64,000 bases of DNA from Trileptium ribeirensis. Lineage: Eukaryota > Nematoda > Enoplea > Enoplida > Thoracostomopsidae. Shown here piece after piece: positions 47,457 through 58,650 of this stretch. Under the pieces are notes generated by a model that was given only the letters and a program-made list of their open reading frames with translations, was not told where the DNA came from and did no database searches. The position numbers and the translations under genes are program-made. The stretch spans positions 46,324 to 110,323 of the forward strand of contig JASANE010024780.1 in NCBI GenBank assembly GCA_030248225.1, written 5' to 3'. How positions within the stretch are numbered: position 1 is the first letter of the stretch; each line of letters starts with the position of its first letter.

Positions 47457-48345
47457 TTGAGGAAAATACTGACGAAACACGTGAGGAGCGCTAACTGCGA
47501 ATTACTCGAGGAAGTTGTGGCTAATGAGAATGATACCGAATCCAAGGGAAACGTAACCCGGCGTTCCCTACCGGGCCTTAATTATGGCCTTGAAAACTCT
47601 TCGGTTGTGGGAAGATTATGCGCGATTCTGCTACTTCTCTGGCTCTCGATACTCGGCTCTACGACGCACGCAATGCTTTCGCCATTTAGTGATACTATCT
47701 CGCGCCTGGGTGCTTTTGTGAACCGACAAGTGGGGGTTGTCATGGAACCACAAGGTTTAGTGGTTACCTCCGACTAGACCACTCACCTACCTGTCATTTT
47801 ACAGCTATCACTGTGGGATTGGGAACGAAAATAGGACGCCTTTATGAGCGACGTCTGTCCACCCAACGAAGAAAACGGGTCTTGTATGGCTGATTGCTGT
47901 AGGAAAACTAACTGCACGACATACCCGCAGCTTCACGAGACTCTAAATGATTTGGAACGCGAACTTGATCAAGCGTATCATGGCGTGCTGGACACCAACT
48001 ATTACTCGCTGCTGGTGCATTCTTTTTGTGTAGCCAATGAGCAACTGTGCGGCCTTACCAACCGAAGGGGTAAACGCTTTGCGAGTTTGATCGCCGCCGC
48101 AGCCGGCGCTGTCTCCGGATTTCTTGGCCTAGGGATGGCCTTCGCAAATGGGGGTACATATTAACAATGTTCTGCAACGGGTAACTGTCCTCGAGAAATT
48201 TATGCATGAGACGAATGATGTCTCTTTTCGAAACACTAAAACCATAAGGCAATTGACTAGGGCTAATGAGGATTATAATGAGGCTAATAAATTTACTGTG
48301 GTAAAACTGGAAAAAATGAAGGAGGTGCTCGGGGTGTGGACGTAG
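47457..48345 (+). pseudogene. Broken env-like glycoprotein gene
   Basis: The remnant shows, in order: a hydrophobic segment that looks like a signal peptide (VGRLCAILLLLWLSIL at about 47610); a cysteine-rich segment from 47844 (several Cys, one N-C-T glycosylation site); a basic cleavage site of furin type (R-R-G-K-R) near 48070; directly after it a Gly/Ala-rich hydrophobic segment as in a fusion peptide; and heptad-like sequence to 48345 in a shifted frame. This arrangement is that of a class I fusion glycoprotein. It is interrupted by stops and frame changes, and the C-terminal membrane anchor is not seen. It is a decayed copy in the genome, not a functional gene. Confidence 0.7.
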
Positions 48346-49655
48346 TAAACTTGTTTCAACAGAGCCCCTGGCGGACCAATCCCCTGAGACGATCTACACC
48401 CGCCGACATTGACTACCCTCTGAGACCTCAAAGCTACAGCAAGTATGTTCCAAATAGTAATGACACCATATAACGTGATTCAGGCATTAATGAATTAAAA
48501 GCTAATAAATGCATTATTGTTTTAATTTTAAATTATTTCCTGTTAAATAAAAATATCAAAACTATTGGTTTAGCAGCTCCGGTTTTCACGCAAATATTAA
48601 GTCGAAGATTTCGCGGAGTGCAACATACTCGACTTACAGATTACAAAAGCTCATACTGTGTGACAAATGCAAAGTCTAGGTCGACTATCAGTGACAAACG
48701 TATGGGCTAAATAAGCTATTTCGAATTTTGATAGTCGAGCTGCACTATCTGCGTGATATATATAGTAGCTTGTTCAGTTGAACACGTGATATAATTAGGA
48801 CCACGGGCACGCATCTTATCGTAAACGATGCATTATAACGTAAATCCCGCATTAATTGATATGTTCTACCGTTTTATATAGGTTCTTAAAATAATTTCAG
48901 CCACGAGCAAAAATATGTAGGCGTGTCAAAACTCCACCAATAAACGCTGTGATCTAATTGATTGACTATTTTTGCGGCCTTTTATAACGTTAACAAGGCT
49001 TGATATTTCGAACCTCCGTGATGAATCGCACTAAACCTATAATAGCCTTGTTTTATAAAAAAATTTTAGCGTTATATATATTTGGTGCAGTAGGCACTCT
49101 TAAGTTTGGCGATTCGGTTTAAGTTAAAAACCATGAAGAAAACTCATCGTATATAACTTTTGGGTTTATACTATAGAAATACAAAACCTTAATTATTCTT
49201 CTGTTGCTGCATTAAATTCGTAAACAAAATGCGTCAATTTTGAGCTAAATACACTATAAAAACGCATACAATATGCAGTGTCAAATGTGTCATCTGCGAA
49301 TATTAGAACGTTGCAGTTTGGTACTGGTACATATGCCAAGCAATATCATATCGGTTTACTTTCAACAGATGTAGACAAATCTTGATTTAAAATAATGCAA
49401 AAAGTGTAACACATTGGTGCAGTTCTGATCTCCAACATCAAATCAAACAGTAGAATATTACAATACTTCATCGCGGCACTCAGTTAAATAGCAATTCTAG
49501 TTGCTGCAGTCTTGAATATGACATTTTGAATATTTCTGTGGGCAGATTTGCTTGTTCTTTCACACATCTCCAGGAATGACAAATCAGTTCCGAAATATAG
49601 CTTAAATTTCGCTGTTTCGTTACATATGTAGGCTCCGATTCTGACTGTGAATATT
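48346..49655. other. End of the GC-rich block and AT-rich spacer
   Basis: After the env remnant the GC-rich sequence ends near 48480 without a recognisable 3' LTR. The remainder is AT-rich with no named feature. Confidence 0.5.
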
Positions 49656-49659
49656 AATG

Positions 49660-50112
49660 CTGCCCCCTCCAGTTTGATATTGGTGTCCCTCCAGTTTAAT
49701 ATTGGTGCATCTACAGTTTGATATTAGTGCTCCCTCCAGTTTAATATTGGTGCCCCTCCAGCTAAATATTGGGGCCCCCTCCAGTTTGGTATTGGCCCCT
49801 CCAATTTGATATTGGCTCCCACCAATTTGACATTGGCCCCTCCAGTTCGATATTGGCCACTTTGATATTTGTGCCCCCTCCAGTTTGATATTGGCCCTTC
49901 TCCAGTTTAATATTGGTTACCCTCCAGTTTGATATCGGTGCACCCTCCAGTTTGATATTGGTGCCCCGTCCAATTCGATATTGGTTTTCTCTCCAGTTTG
50001 CTAATTGTGCCCCGTCCAGTTTGATATTGGTACCCCCTCCAGTTTGATATTGGTGTCCCTCCAGTTTGATATTGGTGTCCCTCCAGTTTGATATCGGTGC
50101 CGCTTCTGTTGA
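49660..50112. repeat. Satellite of ~21-bp units
   Basis: About twenty copies of CCCTCCAGTTTGATATTGGTG and variants, many with small indels. The open minus-strand frames across it are a by-product of the repeat. Confidence 0.95.
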
Positions 50113-50148
50113 TGTTAGTGCTCCAATATCCATTGGCGTACAATTGTT

Positions 50149-50600
50149 AACACTGGTTACTTACGACATGTCGTATGTACCACTGGTTACGTACGACATG
50201 TCGTATGTAACACTGGTTACGTACGACATGTCGTATGTAAGTAACACTGGTTACGTACGACATGTCGTATGTAACACTGGTTACGTACGACATGTTGTAT
50301 GTAACACTGGTTACGTACGACATGTCGTATGTAACACTGGTTACGTACGACATGTCGTATGTAACACTGGTTACGTATGACGTGTCGTATGTAACACTGG
50401 TTACGTATGACGTGTCGTATGTAACACTAGTTACGTACGACATGTCTTATGTAACACGGGTCTGGTTACGTACGACATGTCGTATGTAACACGGGTCTGG
50501 TTACGTACGACATGTCGTATGTAACAATGGTTACATACATGTCCGATGTAACATTGTTTACATACGACATGTCGTACGTAGCTGTGTTACATATGACATG
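50149..50600. repeat. Satellite of 30-bp palindromic units
   Basis: About fifteen copies of a 30-bp unit with the core TTACGTACGACATGTCGTA. Each has an imperfect palindrome of 26 bases (13-base arms, one G/T-type mismatch). Copies are nearly identical in the centre and degenerate towards the right end, and two carry an extra 5 bases. Open frames in both strands result from the period being a multiple of three. Confidence 0.95.
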
Positions 50601-52646
50601 ATGTAATTAACCCGTATGTATCTAACTCGAAAATTTTCGAGTAGATGGGCGCATTATTTGGTGAACAAGCAAATACATGCAACCTCAGTTGGTAGAACTG
50701 CAGTTTTAATAATTTGTTGTGAGCTAAATGGGAATTCTCTTAGTGGTACAACGCCAGCTGGAATGAAACCCGTATCCATATATTTCCAGTCACGAGCCGT
50801 AGTCACTGAGTTATTTCGGAGCTATTAATTGTAGCACGGACCCTTGAGGATTTCCACAAAATTCGCAGATAACATACACAAATGTACGTTAAACGTTGTG
50901 CTTAGGAAGAGGGCCACACGTACTGCTATCTGTGGTGACAAGTGTTTTATGTAGCCTAACGATAGTTCTCTTCTAAACGGAGTTGTGGGGCACACGACCC
51001 ATTTGTTGCCCTGGTCGTCGGAGGCTGATAATATATTTTATATCAAACGAACCTCAAATGGACGCCATATATATACTTTCAAGAAAATAAGATATCAAGC
51101 TTCTGTAATGATTCTGGAATTCTCAACTACTGTGGAAAATTGTGTACTCAAAATTTGAGAAAATATACTATTTTTATATCAAATCTGCAGTTTTATGGTA
51201 GCGAAGGTTGGCTGATTGAGCTAGTTTCCTGCAAGAATATTCCCTAGTTATGCCTTTTAAGACTTTTGGCCATGTCCAAGCTAAAGCTTGCGGCACCGAT
51301 GGTTCAATCGAATTTTTATTCGATGATAAATTATTATATCTTGCGATGATTAATAATTAGTAATATTCTAGCATAGCTAGGCATTAAGGTATTGGCTATA
51401 TTTGGTTTTATTTGTTTTCCCGGTTTGAAATATTTTTTCAAGTATATATCATTAAAGTATATTTTTACCGTAGTTAGGGATTCGCCGTCTGAGACGCTTA
51501 GTATTAAAGTGTTGTCAAGTGTTGGACAGACGCCTGTCATGATACCGGAATTTATGACAGCGCTGCCAAATGTTTGACATATTTATCTTTTGAAAAATTT
51601 TTGGCCCGCCATAAAAGTTGATAAAATTTAGTTGGTTTCGAATGATATATCAACCGTTTAAATGTCATACTTCTGGGCCTAATATATGTAAAAAATGACA
51701 AATCTCATAGCGAGTTTTACGGCTTCCCCAATAGTTCGTATCACAAACTGTATATACTAAGCGCCTCAGTCGCCGGAATTCCCAACTACGGTGAAAATCC
51801 AAATTGAATTACTGACACTTGAACAATAAAAATAAAGAATAAATATGGATGCCTAGCTATGTAATAAAGAGTCATATACCATCCGCCACAAGATTATATA
51901 TAACATTGAAAAGCTGATGGAAATTCATTTGTAGCTTCAACATCATACCTACAGTAAATTAATAACTAAAAGTATTAAATGGCACAAACAGAGGGCTATC
52001 TCCGCTGCCGAATAGTATAACAGTTTATGCTTCTTTTCTGTAAAGCTGTAGATTTGGTACAAAAATTAGTCATTTTCCTGGGTTTAGCGCACTAAAGGCC
52101 CAACGGCAGTTGGTATTTACAACGGTTTTTGCTTGTTGATCAAGTAACCAATTATATTTTCATCATTTAGTTTTCACAAAACGTGCAGCCAAAAATAAAA
52201 AACTAAACCGCATACCGCTATCGTAATACAACTATTCACTTTCTTTTTCAGCTTTTCCGTATAAATTGATATAAAACTAACGTAAATGCTAACTGGAACA
52301 GCTTCGGTATGGCATATAACTATTAAAATTCAACGTTATTGAAACCACAAATGACCTTATTTTACATTATACAGTGAATATTATTTGTGCACATACTATC
52401 GGATGTTGGCGTATTATAACCATGGTTTCGTAATGAAACAAAAATTTCTTATTTACATATCATTTTCACGACATTACTGCTAATTACTAATCCCAGTGGA
52501 ATCATGCGCGTAACAATGTAAATTCAATATCAGAATGTTATGAGATGATATACTGCGCCAGTCTTACATATTTCATAACGTCTCAGACATTGATACAGAT
52601 AACAGATTCCTAATCTCTAAGGCTTAGCTCCTTTTGTTATTCATTT
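50601..52646. other. Intergenic AT-rich region
   Basis: No gene or repeat recognised. The right end must include the 3' UTR of the minus-strand gene ending at 52647. Confidence 0.5.
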
Positions 52647-53761
52647 TTAGTTATCCCGTTTAGCTTTGATAACATCTTCCTCTTTTTCAAGTTTTACATT
52701 TATAGAGTTAGTTGCTGCCTCGGCATTCGATTTATTGCTTGGTGTTTCAGGTAAGGCGGTGGATATAGCAATTGTTGATATGTTGCTACGAAGCATATCA
52801 TATTCTTTTGAATTTGTTACATTATCTGTAGTTGTGAAATCTTCAGCGATATTTGTTGGTTTGTAGGTTGATTCGTCGTGTACATTGCTTGCATTATTGT
52901 AATTGGTGCTGTCCAGAACTGGAGCATCGGTTTGTTCCCAAGTTGTTCTGAATGATTCAGTATCTGCAGTAGTAGTATTGAGCTCATCCAAAGTAGGATC
53001 TTCTGCGGTATATTGCAATTGTTGAGCGATGATTGCACCACCGCGGTCGTCTGACTCCGAGCTTGTCATAGTGTCAGCATTAACTGTTTCGTTCAATGAT
53101 GACAGAAATACGTTAGTTATACTCGTTTCGTTGGCCGATTTACTGACAAAGCCATCCGAACTAAGATTTCCTTTATTCATTCCTATGCTCTTGCCTGAAA
53201 TTACACTGAAATCTTCCGTTATCAAACCTGTCCCATTTGTTAAGTCACCTTCAATCATTTCGGCTGTCGCATCTGTGGAGGATTCTTCAGTTTCTTCAAA
53301 TGCATTGGGAATTTGTTTTAAGCTACGGTTTTCGGTATCTTCATCTTCTCTTACTCTTCCGATGTCGGGCTCAGCGAAGCCGGCTTCGAAATTATTTTGG
53401 CTACTGTCTTCAGATGACTTCTCTGATATGTTTAACTTGGCCGATGTAATACTGTTTTTTTCATTAACATGTTTTGCTATTTCTGCACTGGTTGCTAGTG
53501 AACTGTTTTTATTTAGTATTTCGGATACAACTGTTTCATTCGCAAATGTGAAATTGTCATATTTCTCTCTGACTGCAAGCAACTGCTGGGAGTGAATCTT
53601 GGGTGCTTTGAAATTTCTTGCCGGACAAGTAAGACCAAATATACGTCGCAACATTAGATTACTGATATCGAAAGTGAATTGGAGTGTTTCCGCGTCGCAC
53701 GATGCGAATGGAGAGTCCATAAAGCACTCTACCATTTGGAAGCTTCTACTGCAAATGAAAT
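52647..53761 (-). CDS. Gene 2 terminal exon: Cys-rich then glycosylated Ser/Thr-rich tail
   Basis: The exon follows a GTTTGTTTCAG|AT acceptor (read on the minus strand) and ends at TAA, 52647. The first 50 residues have four Cys (FICSRSFQMVECF…C…C) and complete the cysteine-rich region of the previous exon. The following 320 residues are rich in Ser, Thr, Asn and Glu and contain 14 N-x-S/T sequons, with no membrane segment. This suggests an extracellular, mucin-like or heavily N-glycosylated tail. The family is not identified. It starts in phase 1 and fits the donor at 56636. Upstream exons, including a signal peptide, must lie further right. Confidence 0.75.
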
Positions 53762-54589
53762 CTGAAACAAACGTGAATTTCAATTTATATTTTTTATATA
53801 TAATTGTTGTGTTTATTGCTTTGTGGTAAAAATTCAGCTCAAGTGAATAGCCAAAATTGATGAAATTCCCAATGATTTAGCATAATGTAAGTGGAATACT
53901 TTTACTGCTGTAATATTAAAGATGCCCTGCAAAACCTCCAAAAGCAATGTACAAACGACCGCAGTCATCGTAACCTTACGTCTAGTCTGAATTTTTCAAA
54001 TTTTATGGTTTGTCATGGGAAATCTGAGTTGCTGCAAAACTTAGCGAGCCGCAGGTACGCTTCGTGATGTATGATCGATCGTAGCCAGCCGAAATCTTAT
54101 GCACGTGATTAAGTGCAATGATTGCCAATGTCCCATGACAAGGATTATACTGTCGCCTGCGTGAGGGCTGAAATGTGATGCCAAGATTCCTATTCTGGAA
54201 CTCACGTGGCAACTACCATCGTGTTAAATTTGTCTAGTTCCTACACTTCCCAAAATTGTAATTTTGATAAGACCATCCGGCAGGTTCCGACAACTCCTGG
54301 CTGTTTCACGTAGCAATCTTCGTTTAACGGCGAACTTGGTCATCTAGTAAAATCATTTGCTGTGACGATGGAACCCCGGAATTTTGCAATTACTCACATA
54401 CTATTATTCTTGTTGACATTTTATTTTCATATGAAGTAACCCATGAGTGATCAAAAACCTGACGCCATCAGGCCAAGATGCGCATGCTGACATAAATGAA
54501 TATAATTATATGAATATCGAAAATATAAACTGTTTGAAATCGTGTCCTGGTCAACCGATTTATATGTCTTTGTAGCCCCCAAATCGCGT

Positions 54590-55640
54590 AACTAATCGAA
54601 GCGGAGCGATCGAAGCGAGCGGAACTTCCACTGAGGTTGCTAGAGGGAATCATGAATTTCTTGTCTGTCCCTGTCATTCATAACTTATTTTCGGATGGTC
54701 CGGATGCGACAATTTTTTGTTCGATAGCAAAAGTGATGACAATGTTCCCGTTAGTTGAAAGCGAACAACTCCGATTTCATCTTCCGGGTAAAAATGGCAA
54801 AAACAGGTTGTTATAAAGGTTCTTTGCCACACCTGGCCATACCTGTACCAGTATTTTGCAGCCTATATCTCGTGACATAGGTTTCGCATCGAACATTGAG
54901 ATCAGCACATCGTGATCTACAACTTTTTAGTGAGACTACTCTCTGGGTTGTTGTGAGTCCAAATGTGGTTCGTCGAACCTTTGCCAGAAATAGCGATTAT
55001 TCACATTTCGGCATAGTATTGCGTGTTTTTAGGTTGAGTGCCTATTAGGTTATCAACTTATAACAATAGCTTACAACTAGAGCTTTGCTATCTAGAGTCT
55101 AGTTTGACTCTGTTATACCTGTTTCAGGGTTTTAAGGTCGACGAACCCGATTTAAAAAACGTGGTGTATTTTCATTTGTTTGGTTATGTATTGAGTACAG
55201 GGCATCAAGAATGGTATACATAGGTTTTTCTGAACCCTGAATACAATGATTTGGTTATCTAGAATCTAGCATACAAATTTAATGGGTTTTCAATGGGTTG
55301 AGGTTCAGTGAACCTGATTTCCATAATATAGTCCGTCTGTCTTTAGTTGTTTAGTTGCTATTGCGTACAGGGCATCAAGAGTTGTCTATAAAGGTTTTTT
55401 CGGCAGGCTAAATACGATGGTTTAGTTATCTAGAGACCAGCACGAATACTTTGTATGATTTTATTTATTCTTAATAGGTTTATGGTCGACCAACCTTTAG
55501 GGTTTCAATTGGTTCACTATTACAGAGATTTTAGTGTAGCATATACCTACAACAAACACAAAGCCTGTTATAAGTGATTACAAAATGTCCAATTGATGAA
55601 ACCACGCTCGCTCATGTTTCACCTTTTTTTACGAGATACT
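54590..55640 (-). repeat. R1 repeat copy D, reverse orientation
   Basis: At the right side GAAACCACGCTCGCTCATGT is the reverse complement of the R1 start. At the left side GAAGCGGAGCGATCGAAGCG corresponds to its end. In between lie reversed units with ACAATGATTTGGTTATCTAG and GGGCATCAAGAATGG. It is somewhat shorter than copy B. Confidence 0.65.
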
Positions 55641-55859
55641 GGTTAATACATGCTATACAGGGGATCTGGTTTTACAAGTTTGATTACTCTGGAGTCCAAT
55701 AGCCAGCGCACCAGTATTCTAGAACTTCTCAGACTGGCTTTGCGTGCCGGGAAATGTAAGACTTCAGATCGTGCCATCGAATTATCTCGTATATGTATTG
55801 GCAATCCTTGAGGGTATAGTAAGATCATACATGCTAATGGGGAAGAGGGTGATTATCCC

Positions 55860-56160
55860 CTTGAGGCTGGACCTCACCATCGGGGCTTTGCCTATGCCTC
55901 TGACAGGTAGCCTGATACCCCATGAGGTTCCGCACCCATACCCTCACCCACCGTGCACCCGCGCACGCCGAACGCTTGCGGAAAATTAGGCAAAAACTGC
56001 GGGAAATGTTCACAAATCGGTGAAAATTGCCAAAGATACGAAAAAAATTTAAGTCTCAAAATTTTGGCAATTTTATCCGCTTGCCGACCTCCACCCAGCA
56101 CCGGCTGATTCCCCTCCGTAGAGGCCGAAGGTCCACTGAAGCACCCCCGAATCTACAGAC
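55860..56160. repeat. Diverged inverted repeat pair, left member
   Basis: Its reverse complement resembles 57590-57870: both carry AATCA-CCxGTxTGGGAGG-like sequence, CTTTGxCAATTTT, CCTAATTTT, and a GC-rich TGGGTGCGG-like end. Similarity is patchy. The pair brackets the upstream exon of gene 2. Confidence 0.4.
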
Positions 56161-56635
56161 CTCGCCCATGCACGGATTCATTTTTGAAGCACCTAGATTG
56201 CTTTACTTAAACACATTTTACATAATGAGAGAGTTACATTTATAGTATTTTCAAAGCACAACTTTACCATGATCGTTATCGAGGACATTAACTCAAGTGT
56301 GAGCTCACAAATGAAACATGTATATAGTTTAGCGAGATGTTTCACCGATTGGTGTTGTGTTAGTTTTTAGCTTTTCTGCGACGAAATACCTAACCACTGT
56401 TACGCATATTCTGCCAGATCAATTCTATTATCGCCGAAGTAATATACGGTATTACATCGTATAGACCTAACGGTAACGTCCTCATTTAGTTGCATTGCAA
56501 GTTGAATGCAATAGCGTGTTTTCGAACGTTGTACAGTCTAGGTCAATGCTAGTCCGGTATTGTAATCCTAACGACCTTAAGAAACACAAAAACTGCATAC
56601 CGTTTCTCTTGAAAAACCACAGTTATTTCGCTAAC

Positions 56636-57067
56636 CTGCAAGATAGTCAATCCCTCCGGAAAATATCGTTTCTGGTGGCTGGTCGACGCTTCCACTAACA
56701 TTAGCAACGCAGGCTCGAACCGATGGTTGTTCGATTGCTTTTGCAAAACATTCGGTACTTTTTGTCAATGCAGCCAGTTTCGATTTTCCTTCACCATTGT
56801 TTGAGCAAAGAATTGTTTCCATTTGTTTCGGTATTCGATATTCTAACGGATTGCAATTTGACATAGCCCCTTCGTCTCCAGCTGTATTAGTAGTGGTCCA
56901 ATTTATCACCTCGTTCGAGCACTCGGTAACTAATCGCAATCCATGGCAAACTTTTTCAATAAAACCTTTGGCTCCACTCGGGTCTGATGTAATGATGTTG
57001 GAAAATGTTCTAGTATTCATTATCACCGAAGAAGAACTCGCGCCAAGAAGATTGTCGAGATTGATTT
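56636..57067 (-). CDS. Gene 2 internal exon: cysteine-rich extracellular domain
   Basis: The acceptor is TTTATTTGTAG|AA and the donor is CTTGCAG|GTTAGC on the minus strand. The frame is open over 144 codons and ends in phase 1, joining the next exon as Asp. It has six cysteines (…KVCHG…TECSNE…SNCNPL…ILCSNN…TECFAK…RACVAN) and sequons at N-W-T and N-V-S. With the next exon this gives ten cysteines, so disulphide bonds are likely. The arrangement reminds me of secreted nematode proteins with scattered cysteines (DUF19-like), but I cannot confirm the family. There is no start codon within the exon with a signal peptide, so at least one exon lies further right. Confidence 0.7.
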
Positions 57068-57115
57068 CTACAAATAAAATTGGCACAAATTACTTTGAAG
57101 TTGCAATAAATTTAA

Positions 57116-57373
57116 CCCTTTCATGCTCGACGAAGCTAATTTGCAGCGCGGCATAGTGCGTTGCGTTGTGCCTACATAGGTTGCAGTGTGGCATATGTTT
57201 GCACATGCGTTGGTATTTGCTCACTTTGCATAGTTCTATAAGGAACTACAGTGCACTTTTAGATAGCTCAGGGGTTTGCTTATGCCACCGGCAAACAAAC
57301 TGGCTTCGATTGAGCAGCCATCATAAATTTGTTAACATATATGTATATACAAGCTAATTCGGGCGTTAAAGGG
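57116..57373. mobile_element. piggyBac-type MITE (258 bp)
   Basis: The element has CCCTTT and AAAGGG at its ends and TTAA on both sides (57112-57115 and 57374-57377), the target site of piggyBac elements. It lies only 45 bp upstream of the acceptor of the gene 2 exon, in the intron. A similar end, TTAACCCTTTAACG, occurs at 58224. Confidence 0.75.
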
Positions 57374-57589
57374 TTAAATGTCGATCACCAATACTTATCC
57401 ATAGTGGCATATTAGTTAATGTTTTTTGACATAGTGAATGTTTCAAATAAATTTATATATTTCCACGTTAATGGCTTGTTCTGTTTCTCTATATATAAAA
57501 CATTCAAACTATTTATATATTTACATCCATGTATAAATCTAACTGTAATATACATATTAAATGATACATACACGCTCAATGTCCGGAGT

Positions 57590-57870
57590 TCCGTGTGGGG
57601 AATAGCGAGTGCTCCGGAGTAATCAACCCGTCTGGGAGGCCTTCCGGGAGGGATATATTATCACATTTTTTGGGACTCAAAAGTTTTATTTTTAATCTTT
57701 GCCAATTTTTCCTTCATTTTTCCCTAATTTTGCCAAGCATCTTCTATCTTTTACAAATTTTTTTCGCGCGCCTTCGGAACGCGGAAGGACGGGACAAGGG
57801 AAGGGATAGAATTTGGGGGTGGGATGCGCGGTCCGAATCACAGGGGATAATAGGCACATCTCCCACTATG
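57590..57870. repeat. Diverged inverted repeat pair, right member
   Basis: See the entry at 55860. The end GGGTGGGATGCGCGGTCCGAATCACAGG.. corresponds in reverse to the left member. Confidence 0.4.
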
Positions 57871-58496
57871 AGCATGTATAATGTAATATATAATCTAAGT
57901 AAATCTACGTAATCTCATTGTATGGACGTAATTAAGTTTTCTTATTTGTACAATACCACAGTTGATGCATTAGCTTGTGCCATACACGAAAGATGTTCTG
58001 TTCTGGAATCACCAGTTGTATAAACTTCTGTAAACAGCCAGTGTAAAAATAAAAGGCCATCTGGTATCAACATGAGTTAGCCGAAAGTTTACAGCGGTTC
58101 TTTTTATGATGTCGTACCCCGAACGCAGGGTACAAAACCGTCGCATAACAAATTCTAGTATGGTGATGTAGTCTAAGTTGTATAAATTCATATATTTGCG
58201 CATGATAACAAGATATCAATAGCTTAACCCTTTAACGGCAAAATCAGCTTGCGTATTAATCAATATTTGTCTAACTCAGGCCGGCGAAAGGTATTTAAGT
58301 TGGGTTGTTGTATTTCAAGTGACGTAGGCAAAGTACTGCGTTGTCTTGGAGCTGGTGTTCCTAAAGCCACCTCACCATGTGAACGAATAACATGCGCCAG
58401 ACGACAGACTCAGATAATACCACACTTCGCTATATGTGAAGTTGTCAGTCAGTAACTTTGGAGATGAAAGGATGAATGGAGATAAATGTGTATTAT

Positions 58497-58520
58497 TGTC
58501 ACAGCCGTCAGGCTGTGACA
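58497..58520. repeat. Perfect 10-bp hairpin
   Basis: TGTCACAGCC, loop GTCA, GGCTGTGACA. A perfect stem in AT-rich surroundings. Confidence 0.8.
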
Positions 58521-58624
58521 TTGATTTCACCTTTTGTCAGAGTGTGCATTACAGCTTTAATTGCACTGCACTGCACGAATCTCTTATAGTCATGAAAGCC
58601 TTTTCAGACCCGACCGCTGGAGTC

Positions 58625-58650
58625 TGCATGCCAGGCAAAAATGGCATGCA
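58625..58650. repeat. Perfect 9-bp hairpin
   Basis: TGCATGCCA, an 8-nt loop, TGGCATGCA. It lies 105 bp after the hairpin at 58497. Confidence 0.8.

Larger units (their letters stand above)
53762..56635 (-). other. Intron of gene 2 (2.9 kb)
   Basis: It begins GTTAGC and ends TTTCAG on the minus strand. It contains an inverted R1 copy (54590-55640) and one arm of a diverged inverted repeat pair (55860-56160). Confidence 0.65.

Noticed and set aside
49762..50489. Repetitive proteins on both strands across the satellites
   Set aside because: They arise because the period is a multiple of three without stops; no start context or other coding sign.
53029..53595. Plus-strand 188-residue ORF
   Set aside because: It is the antisense shadow of the gene 2 terminal exon.
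58009..58203. Further upstream exon of gene 2
   Set aside because: An acceptor-like CTGTTTACAG and a short open stretch exist, but no frame matches the phase needed at 57067.
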